From Todiramphus chloris collaris (Eukaryota; Chordata; Aves; Coraciiformes; Alcedinidae): 64,000 bases of DNA. Made by a program: the position numbers and the translations under genes. Below the pieces are notes generated by a model, which saw only the letters and a program-made list of their open reading frames with translations, was not told the origin of the DNA and made no database searches. Location: contig JANVCC010000030.1 in assembly GCA_025345505.1 (NCBI GenBank), positions 9,819,178 to 9,883,177 of the forward strand, written 5' to 3'. Of the stretch, positions 12,601 to 25,100 are shown in pieces. How positions within the stretch are numbered: position 1 is the first letter of the stretch; each line of letters starts with the position of its first letter.

Positions 12601-15600
12601 AATTGTTAGTAGGTATTCAGTTAATCCACTGTGCATTTGCTATTAAACCTAGGCCTAAATAGCAAATCCAGTTCCTTAGTAGTAAGTTAAACTGAATTGC
12701 CTGAATCTGTTTATAAAATAGCAGGGCATTTGGTAGTTTCCATTCTTGAACTGCATATATAGTAAAAGTGCACAAAACATTTTTTTTCTAGTTTCAGTTT
12801 TGGCACTAGATTTTATCCTGGAGTTTTTAAATATTCTTCATCCTGTTCTTTTTCTATTAAGGTTAATGTTGAAGAAGGAAAATGCGGAAGTCGCCATTTG
12901 ACAAGTTTTATAAATGAGAATTATTTGAAGCTCAGGAATAAGTGAAGCTGAAATTTGAAAAAAAAGAAAGTGAATGCATGCTAATTATCAGACCAGAAGT
13001 CCCACTTGTAGAATATTGAGCAATTTGTGTGAAGTGGGGAAGATGAAAGAAGTCAGAATTTGAAACGGAAGAATGAAGAAAAGGAATAAAAATGAAGTTA
13101 AGATAAGAAGTAATCTGGAATCTGAAAGCACTACGCTAAGTAATTACTAGTCTGTTTATGTGTCCCTGTATATTTTGCTAAACATGCATGCATTATCTGT
13201 TTAATAGCAAAAGTATATGCAGGGTAAAGAAGTGTCTACCAGGGAAAAAAAAATAAGAAAAAAAAAAAAATCTTCTTAAAAATCTAGGCAGTTCTAATGC
13301 CAACTGCCCGGACACATAGATATGAATTTTTACCATTTATTTCACTGGAGCTTGTTTACAGACCTTAGGTAAACGAGAAATTGTGTACAAATTAGGCTTT
13401 CAATATCTGCGTGCAGGAATCCCGTTCTGCTTCCAGAAGCGGAAGTGCTCATGGGTCTGGCAAGTCGGGGAGGCACACCCCTGCAAGATCTCGATCTAAG
13501 GAGGATTCCAGGCGTTCCAGGTCAAAATCTAGATCCAGGTCTGAATCCAGGTGAGTTTACTTCTTTTACCTCTTCCTCCTCTTTACAATTGTGTCAGAGG
13601 TGAACTGAAATCCAGTCTGGCCTGGTCCTGTTTCCAGAGATAACAGGTGATGTGTGCATGTGGAATCTAGAGGGGCATGTGTGATTTCAGGGTTTGAGAA
13701 GCTGAACTATGAAGTTCTTTTTGAAGCTCTTTTTGAAGCTTTCTCTAACAGGTAGTTGGCTATTGAGGCTTTTATCTCTGATGATAGTTTGGAGGTGGCC
13801 TGCCTTTTAAGTCTTAGAAAAAGGCTAGTTTCTGAGCGTGAAGCATTAGGAACTCTAGATCTTAGTTTTTTCTGTTTATTAAAAGAAAGAAGTGCATCAG
13901 TGGATTTTCCGTTTTAGTTCATGTTAACGTCTTACATTTCTCACTGGAAGGGATGTTTTTTTCTGGAGTAGTTAAGGGTATATTCTATGGAAAAAGTGTT
14001 AGCGATAAATAAGAATTTCAACATACTTGTGTCTGGCTTTTTAAATATATATTTTAACTTTAAAGCTCTCCAGCCTGTTAAATTTTTAAGGTTAGACAGC
14101 TTCCCAAGCTCTCTAAAGAAGCTGTGGAGAAAGTCGCTTGCTTATTGTATTTGTTACATGGCAATGCAGATGTGCCTTATGAAAATGCCATTTTGCACTG
14201 TATTATCCTTTTAATCATCTGCCAAACAAGTTGTGCACAGTGACAGAATCAATCTTAACTGTTCAGATAAGTAACTGAGACATGAAATAGCTGAAAGACA
14301 TTGGCTTTAGCAGGTGTGCCATGTAAGATGTACATATTTAATGGTGCACAGGCAACAATCTGTAAATGGATGAATGATGGTATTTTCTTAAGAGTCTAGA
14401 TAATTGAGTGCTGAATACAGAAGTGTTGATAGTTCCTTTCCTTGTTTGTAAGCATTCAGGTTAAAAAACATGGATTTCAGTAACGGGGTTTCCAGTTGAG
14501 CTGTTGACAATATACTTAATGTGTATATGCAGTGAATTAGGCTTCCTGGAGCCTGGGGGTCAGGCTGGAGGAAGCATGACGACTCTGGAAGACATGCTAT
14601 TGGCAATCACTCTTGATGGAAAATACTGTCAGCTACTGTGTTCAGTTCTTGCAAGATCAAAGTGATAGGTTTGAAAGGCTTGTAAGAAGGAAAATAAATG
14701 GGAAGTTTTGACAACAGAGTCGGCTTGTCTTTTCTGTGTGCTCAGACACTGTCAGAAGTGTGAAATTATGCAATTTGCAATCCCTGTAATGCAAAAGCAA
14801 ATACGTCCAATTAAATTAATAAATACTTGGTAGAGTAATATTGCTTTAGGTTGCATGAAATTAGAGTGACCTGGAATTATTAGTAGTGAGAGATTCGTAG
14901 GCAGAGTCAGCTTTGGGCTCAGACCATGCTCTTAGAGCTTTATCCAGTTGGGTTTTGAAAACCTCTGAGCACAGAGACAGCAAAACACCTTTGGGGAACT
15001 GTTTAATTTTAAAGTAACAAGCAGGTCAGGACCCAGCCCAGCATGTCCTGCACTGTAATCTCTAACCTCTAGGGATTCCTTAGTCTTTGCAGCACTGTGT
15101 TTCTCACATGCAGAATAATCATAATACTGTGTAAGAATGCAATCACAAACTGTATAAAATGCTGGAAGAGTCAAATAAAAGACCTGGAATTTACAAGAGA
15201 CCTGGCATATAATCTACTTTACAAGAGATCATCCTTTAAATAATAGCCCAGCAACTTGTCTTTTGTTAATCAAAAGTAAGAAGTAGAAGCTTATGCCTGC
15301 CACGGCTTCCTGAGCATTTAACAGCTGTCTTGAAAATCCCTATGGATGGGAATACTAGAAGTAAGTTGCAGAGTGAGTATTCATTAGTAGATTTGGGCAG
15401 AATTCTGTCAAGGCACATATTTAGAACCAACATACCTAAATCTCTTTTAGTGCTATCACACATCTGGATGTGATTGTGAGCAGGTCATCTAACTCTGGCT
15501 CTCACCAGAGGAAAAACCCTTGTGAGGACTTTTCATCCTTCTTGGTAGTTTCTGTTGCAAATGTATTTTTGAGTTACCAGCTTTATAAATTAAACTTTGA

Positions 15601-16137
15601 TTTGGTAACAAATCTGGCTCCTGGCTTATCAGTTAGAGTGTGGATGTACGTGATTTAAAAATCTGCTTTTATTGAAGTTTTCAGCAGCAGCATAGCAAGC
15701 TTGTTATCTTTGGCTGACTCTGAAGTCTAAATAATTCTAAAGGAGGGAATAGGATTTTCATCTGCGGTGGATTTGCAGCAAAGGAGAAAAATGGCAGTAT
15801 GGCATCCAAGGCAGCAATACAAGTAGTGCCTATTGAAAATGAGCCTTGTAAATGTCCAGCTCTTTCTGGTTCAGCGTAACGGGTGCATTCCGTTACCTGG
15901 GACCTTCAGTTCTGTGTTTGCTCTCATTTTTTTATGTCAGTGGTTGAAATGTGGTTTTATACACATGCTGAACTTTTTTAATTATTATTATTATTTCTCT
16001 CTTTCTTTACTGTCTTCCCTGCCTCAGGGAAGCTACCTCTTTGGTGTTTTTTTTACTGTCAGTTACCGAAAATAGTGTGGTTGGTTTGTTTTTGTGGGTT
16101 GGTTTTGTTTGTTTGTTGGGGGTTGTTTTTTTCTTTC

Positions 16138-16168
<31 letters not shown>

Positions 16169-19100
16169 GTTGGTTTTGTTGATTTGATTGGTGTTCGGGG
16201 TTTTTTTTGTTGTGTTGGGTTTTTTTGTGTGTTTTTTCTTCCTATATACATAGTGGAAATACTGTAACGGGACACACTGCAGTAATTTCTTCTAGACATG
16301 TGTACATGTTTCAAGCTGAGGAAGACAGAACTTAGCTGGCTCGCTTCTGGTGAGGTTGAAAGTGTTTGGGTTTTTTTTAAGCAGGCTTGTAATGTACAGA
16401 ATGTACATTGTGCAGTTTGACTGTCCAGTGTCACTTGCCTAGTGAGAAATTCTGTCTGTGGAAGAAGCTGTTAAATGCTCAGGAGTAAAACTGGTTCAAG
16501 TTAAAAGCTTAATTCGTGGCAGCATAGCAGCGGTGTTACTGTGAAACACAGTTGTACAATGATGGTAGCTTATAGTCTTAGTACTTGGCTACCTTGGCTT
16601 CCACAGACTAGAGGACGGACATTTAAGACACACAGGAGTCTGAAGGTTATCAATTTATGACTAAGAGCCTTTGAATGGGAAACTGTTCACTTCACTTACT
16701 AGCCATGCAGTGATTTTCTCTGTAGTTGTGTGGAATGCAGATTATTCAGTGACTGCTATCAGCAGGCCAAACTCAGATGTAATACTCCAGTTTAAGTGTC
16801 ACCCCAGCTTGTCAGCTAAGATTGTTGTGTTGGGAGGGCTGAGGGTTTGGTAGAAGGAATTGAAGTGTTTCAGAACCTCATCTCCAGAGACCTAGTGCTG
16901 TTAGGAAACATTTCTGCGATTGTTACGAGGAGGGCTAGGCTGAAATTAGTGACCAGTTGCACCTTTGCCTAAGTACAGTTGAAGCATGAACATACAAGCA
17001 TTCACAAACATCAAAATGTTAAATAACTGTCAAAATACTGGAAGATAGGTTTAATTTCTTCAGTGTTATTATTCAGCTCTGTTTAAGGGGCATTTGCCAG
17101 AATTCTGTGCTTGTAATTATGCACTGTGTTAAAGTGTATTTGCTTTTCAGTGTCACTGAAAGCAGTGCTATTCTCAGTGTTAGAATAACTAAAGTGCACT
17201 TCTGCTGTCATGCATACTTTGTTAATTCATATATTCCTATTCTCTTTCTCTGTTGTCTTTAAAAGAAAGCTACCCCTGCTATTTTTACTTAAATGCTACT
17301 GTGACTATTCTAAGCATATACTGGGGCAAACCAAGATAGTCTAGTTAGAGAAAGTTAAAAGGTATTGCAGACTTAAAAGCTAGCTAAAATGAAAATGGAG
17401 GTTTCTGTTCTGCAGTAGAAATGCTCTGTGAGCATCTACAGTAATGTAACTTTAAAGATTTAGCACACAGTCCTTGGGAGTAGTGACTAAATTGATTATG
17501 TTGGAATTATGTGACATGTCAGGTTTTTGAAAATCGTTATTTGGTGGTTTTGTTTGTGAATATCTGACATATTTTTGAAGGGTTAAGAAAAAAATCAAAC
17601 CTAACACTACCTTTTTCTTTTTTTTTTCCTCAGATCTAGATCAAGGAGGAGCTCCCGTAGACACTATACAAGATCACGCTCCCGTTCCCGCTCTCACAGG
17701 AGATCAAGAAGTAGGTCTTACAGTCGGGATTATCGTCGACGACACAGTCACAGCCATTCCCCCATGTCTACTCGCAGACGTCATATTGGAAACAGGGTAT
17801 GTCTGCTACAGAAGTAGGTGACTCATACATAGTCCTGGATATATCCTGAAATCACTTAACTGGGGTTTTCCAGAAGAACATTCTGCTTCCTGCTTAGGAC
17901 TAGTTAAGCTACTGCCATGGTTAATTGTCATTTGGTTTTTGATAAGCTGTGCATCTCCATAAGCTTAGGCTTGTGGGGTGGAGATGTCTTGCTTGTTTGG
18001 GTTTTTTTAACAGATGCCTTTAGAAGCGCTACCAGTGCAGGCTGCTGTCACTGTACCTGCTGTAATAAATGAGCAAATGAATGTATGTAGTGAAGGATGG
18101 GGGTAGAATTAGGAAGTAGAAACATTTGTGCTTTTCTTGCTTAGAAAGCCTGGAAAACTAGACATTTAATTAAAAGCTGTTTTGCTGATGTCTTCATTAA
18201 ATGAGCATGCAAACCAGCTTGCTTTCAGCTGTTTTACAGGCTCAGGTGGCTGAGAGCAGTGTGGTTTGTACTGAAGTGGGTGGGGTCGGGAAGTCATAGC
18301 TAACAGAAATTAAGATGTGATCCCAGCCTTGGAGCATATATATATATAAAATATATATCTATGTTCGACAGTCTTCAGGTAGCCTTTGGAGAAAACTTTA
18401 AATACAGGGCCCGATATGTGCTGTAACTGTAGTTTGTACACTACCCTAGGAAATGGAAGTAATTTTGTGAAAGAAGGCTTGTGTACCTGTAGGTTTGACT
18501 TTAATAGCGTCTGTTTAGCAAGTTAACCCAACCAGAATCTCAGCAGTATCTTCTTGTCATTAATTTTGTCTGGGAGCTCATGACAGTCAAAGGTTGTGAA
18601 ATACCTTGTACTGCAGCTAGGTACTAGACTAAAACTGCTTCTATCTGTCCCTTCCTTTAGGCAAATCCTGACCCAAATTGCTGTCTTGGCGTGTTTGGAT
18701 TGAGTCTGTACACCACAGAAAGAGATCTGAGAGAAGTTTTCTCCAAGTATGGTCCAATTGCTGATGTTTCCATTGTGTATGATCAGCAGTCTCGACGTTC
18801 AAGAGGATTTGCATTTGTGTACTTCGAAAACGTTGAGGATGCTAAGGAGGTAGGTTGGAGTACAGAATGTATAGAATATATGCTGTGTTCTTAGTTTCTG
18901 GCGTGTATATTCTCTAATGGGATGTAGGCTAGGGAAACTCAGGGCCTAAAAAATACTTGGCACCTCATAATAAATGTCAGTTTTAAAAGATAACCTACTG
19001 TGTACCAGAGGAGAGAGTGGAGAGGCATGAATGCTGAACCCTGTACAGTATGAGCTATTGTGGCATTCACAGAAACAAACTTCAGGCTAACCATAGAGCA

Positions 19101-22100
19101 AAGTATGCTAACAAGTAAAAGAAGCAGAAACACAGTCTCTGCTTTAATGATGAGATGAGACTTAACTCCACATGTGAGCTTAGATTTAATAACAGGCATG
19201 TTTGGAGTGGACCAGACAGCCCTTTCGCAGCTCTCTGTAGGAGCACTAACGCTCATTCTGCTGACGTATGGTGCTTTGGTCTGAAAAGGGTGGAGGGGAA
19301 TATTTTTTGAAAATGAAAGGCTGTGTGTGACTTCCTGGTGTCTGCACATGTCCATGGTAAACCCTGAGGGCTTCAGTAAATTGAAGCGGTGTCAATACCG
19401 TATAACAAACTATGGGATTTGTACTTACAAGTGCTGCCGAATGAACAGGGGATTTTACAGTTGGTGGGTATATAATTCTGCACGCAGGCTGACCCTTGCA
19501 GAGCAGTTCACTTATGGGCTGTAACTTGGCTTACATTCTGCATAAATCCCACTACTTAAAGTCTCTAAGCTCATCTTCTACAAATTTGATATGAAAGCTT
19601 CAGTGTTAAGTTAGAGCTTTGGATGTAGGTCCTGCTACTGGGCAGTTGTTTGTTTGCTTTTTAGTTAAGATCTACTTGCGATTCTTAGTACTATATTCAA
19701 GGTTATGGAGAATGTATTGGAGGAAAAAAATCAACATAAGTTTTTTCTTAACTTCTAATTGCTTTGCTTCATGTCTTGTATTGAATTAGTTACATCTTCC
19801 TACATAAGCTTGTTCAGAGGCTCCTCTTAATCATGTCAGAAATAGAGGTACTGAAACAATTGTAAAATTGCGTTCCTTTCAGGCTTTTTATGCAATATAA
19901 ATCACATCTTAAGTGGTTACTGAAGCTTCTATCTGTCTGGCCTAGAATGTCTTGGGGTTTGTTTCTTGTTACATGTAAGCCATAAGGGAAACTTAGACAT
20001 GCCTCCTAACAGAGCCATTTTAGAACTTAATACTTGAAGCAGTGGTTAGAATCTTGTGTTGGTAATAAAATTCATACCTGTAGCTAAGTGTATTTTATTA
20101 CTCCTTAGGCAAAGGAACGTGCCAATGGAATGGAGCTGGATGGGAGAAGAATCCGGGTAGACTTCTCCATAACAAAAAGACCTCACACACCTACCCCTGG
20201 AATCTATATGGGAAGACCTACTTAGTAAGTTAATCTGGAAGAGACCTCCAGAGGTCATATAGTGCAACCCCCTTGCAGTAAGCAGGGACATCCTCAACTA
20301 GATCAGGCTGCTCAGTCTCATCAAGCCTGGCCTTGAATGTCTCCAGGGATGGGGCCTCCACCACCTCCCTGGGCAACCCGTTCCAATGTTCACCACCCTT
20401 ACAGTAAAGAACTTCTTCCTAATGTCCAATCTAAATCTACCCTTCTCTAGTTTAAAACCATTGCCCCTTGTCCTGTTGCTACACACCTTTGTAAACAAGC
20501 CCTCTCCAGCTTTCCTGTACGCACCCTTCAAGTACCAAAAGGCCACTATAAGGTCTTCCAAGAGCCTTCTTTTCTCCAGGCAGAACAGCCCCAGCTCTGT
20601 CAGCCTGTCCTCATAGGAGAGGTATTCCAGCCCTTAGATAATTTTCATGGCCCTCCTCTGGACCTGCTCAATTATGTCCATGTTCTTCATATGTTGAGGG
20701 CTCCAGAGCTGGACTCAGTACTCAAGGTGAGGCCTCGCCAGAGTAGAGTGGCAGAATTTACCTCTCTTGATCTGTTTTCCACAGTTCTTTTGATGCAGCC
20801 CAGCATGCATTTGGCCTTCTGGGCTGCAAGTGCCCACTGTTGGCTCATGTCCAGCTTCTTGTCTACTGGAACCCCTAAGTCGTTTTCCACACGGCTGCTC
20901 TGTCACCTTGTCTCCCAGGGTGTATTGATAATGAGGATTGTTCTGACTCAGAGACAGGACCTTGCACTTGGTCTTGTTGAACCTCATGAGGTTCACCTGG
21001 GCTCACCTCTCCAGGTCCCTCTGGATGTTATCCTGTCCCTCTGGTATATTGACCACACCACTCAGCTCGTTGTCATCTGCAAACTTACTGATGGTGCAAT
21101 CAATTCTGCTGTCTGTATCATTGATGAAATTATTAAGCAGCTCTTGTCCCAGTACAGACCCCTGCGGTACACCACTTGTCACTGATCTCCATCTGGACAT
21201 CCAGCAATTGAGCACTACCTTCAGGATGTGACCATCCAGCCAATTGCTTATCCATTGAACAGTCCACCCATCAAATCCTTACCTCTCCAACTCGGAGAGA
21301 AGAATTCTGTGGAGGACTGTGTCAAAGGCCTTGCAGAAGTCCAGATAGATGGTCTATCGCTCTTCCCCTGTCCACTGCTGTAGTCACATGATGATGTGTA
21401 CTTAAATGGCTGTATGTGTACTAAAAATCACTGCAAACAGTATTTTATATCTTACTAAATGTAATCCTTTCACTGCTTGTAGTGGCAGCTCACGACGACG
21501 AGACTACTATGACAGAGGGTATGACAGAGGGTATGATGATCGTGACTACTACAGCAGATCGTACAGGTGAGTCAGTATTTGTAATATTCAGCTGCTTTTT
21601 AACCGTGTTTTCTCATCTACATTTCTACCTATAGAAGTGTCATCCTACATAAGTGTGCCAGAATATTTTTTCTCTCACTGTCATTCTGGAATCTTACTGT
21701 GAAATCTTTACCGAAATGACTGCTCAGTACAAATCTGATTGGTCATGGTGAGAAATGCTTTGTGATGTTTCATCTGTGGCATGAGTTCATCTGTAATGTT
21801 TTTTTAATTTGCATTAAGTTTTGAAAAAGTGTGTTCTTCGTAGTCTCATTTTGAATGTGTTATCATTGAAATGGTGGTAAGAACAGGTGCAGATCTAGTA
21901 TTTTGAGTTGGTATTATAGGGACAACTTATATTTGGGGCATGTTGCAGTAGACAAAGTGGGAAATTTGTTGTCACCAGTATCCCCCATTAATAATTATGG
22001 CATCTTGGATATTGCCAGAAATAAGGAATCGGGGATTGGAACAATACCTGTTCTGTAATGGCCACTTGCACAAAAAAGTAGCTTAGTCTTTCCAGTTGGA

Positions 22101-25100
22101 TGTGTGTGTTGTACTTGAAGGAGTTGCACCTCCTGTTTCTCTTTGTCTTCAGTCTAAACTTGACAGCAGAGTAGTTGTCTGAAAGGTGAATATTCAGCTT
22201 GTAATATATATATTGTCAGAGGGATAGTAAAGTTGATACAAAATCTGTTGAAAACATATTTGGTGTGTAATTGGTTTGATGATAGAACAAGTTTGTCTTG
22301 GCATTTTCCAGCAAGACCACTGCCAACACTTGCTTCTGTGAAATCCTCTTGCTTTCCAGGACACTTAAGTTGGACACAGATAGGAGTTCATTTTTCCTCT
22401 TTGCAATTACTGAATATTCCTGTAGCTGCAGAATTCTATAGTAGTGCTTCTAAGTGGTATGCAAAGCTTTAATGCAGCAGCAGTGGGTGGATTCATGCTT
22501 GTTCCCTGATGGCAACCAGGTATTCATGGAAATACATGAATTCAAGTTGAATTATCACATTATAGCTCAAAATAAATTGTGATCTTAGCTCTCAGCAAAC
22601 TCTTATGTTTCTTCTCAGTGTACAACAAAATACAATGTATTCATAGCTCTAGGGTCAGTGTCAGTGACTGAGCGTGGTTATCTCCTCCTTTATCTCCTAT
22701 TACAGTGTCCTAAAGCTCATAGCAAAACCTTTTCCATGTCTTTTCATAGCAGACATTGAAAGAGTGAAAGTAAACCACAGATGGTTTGTGTGTGTCTGCT
22801 TTAAAAACATGGTCTGCCTCTTTTCTCATCCTGCAGATCTTGGTTGTTTGAGGGAGAGAATAGTGTGGTGGTGTGACTGCTTCCTTGAGAAGGGAGAAGT
22901 TATAATTGTTAAAGATGCAGTAAGCATTGCACACTAGTACTCCACCCTAGAAAGTCAATTGGTAACAATTACTTTGCCTGCCTTGCCCTCTGTGCAGCAA
23001 AGCCTTGAGGGAAACACGATTTCAAATAGGAATTGTCATGTTAGAACTTTTTAATTTCTGCTTGTTGCCATGGGATGCTTAATCCTCTCTGGGAAAGTAT
23101 CTGTAAACTAAGAAATAACCTAAAAAAGCCCCACAGTTTGTACACTAGCTGTCTGCCAAATGGAGAAGACTTTTTTTTTAGTTCAAATATTAAAAAAAAA
23201 AAGAAAAAAAAAGAGACCTGCTGATGGAAAGCATGGTGTTTGGAGGATTCTTTGTCCTTTATATGATACATGGCGTTTTTGAGCTGCTGTGAGGCATTCA
23301 TGGCAGTGACTGTTCCATAATCCAAACTTGATTTAGTCCCTTCCTGGTAACGCTTCACCGTATCTGTGTGTGGAGATACTAGCCCAACCACTTAATACGC
23401 TACAGTATTCCACAATATTGTTTCAGTTTTAGGCAGCTTCTCTATAAGAAGTTGTACCTCTGTTCTTAAATGCCCTTGTTTAAATGTGACTGTCAAGTGT
23501 TAAAATGTAAGGGTTTGGGTTTTTTCTCTGCCTCCACCTTGGAATTGACTTTTCCCTCAGGACAGTGAATTGATCTTGCTACTTAGGGGGGGGATTTCTT
23601 GCCTTGAGTGGGTAAGCATGTGGGAATAGAAGTGGTCTTAGAAGTGAAGGCTATGTACCAATCTTGAATTGCTGCTTGTTGTAGTGTGACATGGCAAAAT
23701 ACAGTATTGGTCAGCTGGAACATGAGTCCTCTTGAACTGCTTCTTGACACTGAGTTTAGCCAGCTCATTCCAGGAATACATAAAAATAAAGGTAATGAAA
23801 TAATTCAGCATTATCCAGTGTAGGAAACAATGTTTTCTTGTCTTCATACCATTTTCTTAAGCTTGATGATGCTTTTTGCTTGTACAGTGAACTTTTTGTT
23901 TATTTTAAAAATTTTCAAAAGCCATTCTGCTTTTGTATTCACAGAGGGGGTGGTGGCGGCGGCGGAGGAGGATGGAGAGCTGTTCAAGACAGGGATCAGT
24001 TTTACAGGTATGACAGGAAACCTTTCAGTGTCTGGTTATTAGTGGAAATACTCTTATAGGTGGTATTTTTTGAGTCTTCTATGACTCAAGTCTAGGATAT
24101 CTTTAAACACATTAATTGAAACTGGGTGGATGTGGAGTACTTGCAGCTCTTCAGTTAGTAGTGCAGTTCATTTCAGAGGTTCCCTTATCACGATGTAGAG
24201 AGGTGAGATTAGTATAGGGATCAGTTAGTGCACTTTTGTGCAGGAAAAACTAGTGATTTATGCCAACAAGTTAATGTTCTGAATGTTTGTTGTGTGGTTT
24301 GTTTTTAGTTTCTTTGGTTGTTTGTTTCTTGGTTTTGTGTTTTTTCTTTGTTACTACTAGAAGATTAGTGGAACTAGGGAAGGAAATGCAAAACTTAGGA
24401 ATGCCTGGATTGGAGTGGTTCAGGGGTGGGCTTGGCTGTAGCAGTGACTGCTAGTTAAATAAACTCTTGATCTCAGAAAAAAGTAATTTAAACAAGTGTG
24501 ATTTGGCTTACACTGCTTGTTTAGGATGCTCCTGGCTTGAAACCGTGAAATCACATGTAGTCAAATTGTGAATGCACGAGAGCTTGTATTTCTTCTATTA
24601 GTTCAAAGTAATATTACTCTGACCTGGTAATAAAAAGAGTATTAAGAAAATACAAATCTTTGCTTTATTATCTAGCAGATATGTTGGTCAGCTATTTATG
24701 TGCTTGTTAGCTTTCCCAAGTGCACTCTTGATAGCAGTGTCAAGTTAGAAGTAACCCCAGAAAACTGCTGCCACCCACCTGCCCCAGACTCTAACAAAGG
24801 GATTTCTGCTGCCTTCTTTCCCAGGAGGAGATCACCATCCCCGTATTACAGCCGAGGGGGCTACAGGTCTCGATCCAGATCTCGGTCCTATTCACCTCGT
24901 AAGTAGTCTCGGAGCTCCTGCGTCAAAAGCAAATTTCCACTTCTGAACTTCTTTTGAGCTTTTATGTCTGTAAAGACTATTTGACTTCAGTGTAGTTAGC
25001 TGTGGGGGGTTTTTTAACAGTTGCCTTGAATGTTTCATTGGGTACTGACAACCTTGAAGACAGAACAAATATTTACCTTGGGGGAAAAAAAAACCCAAAC

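Noticed and set aside
20298..21215. Minus-strand frames in TRA2B intron 5 as a host gene
   Set aside because: They are CR1 reverse-transcriptase remnants, not a separate gene.
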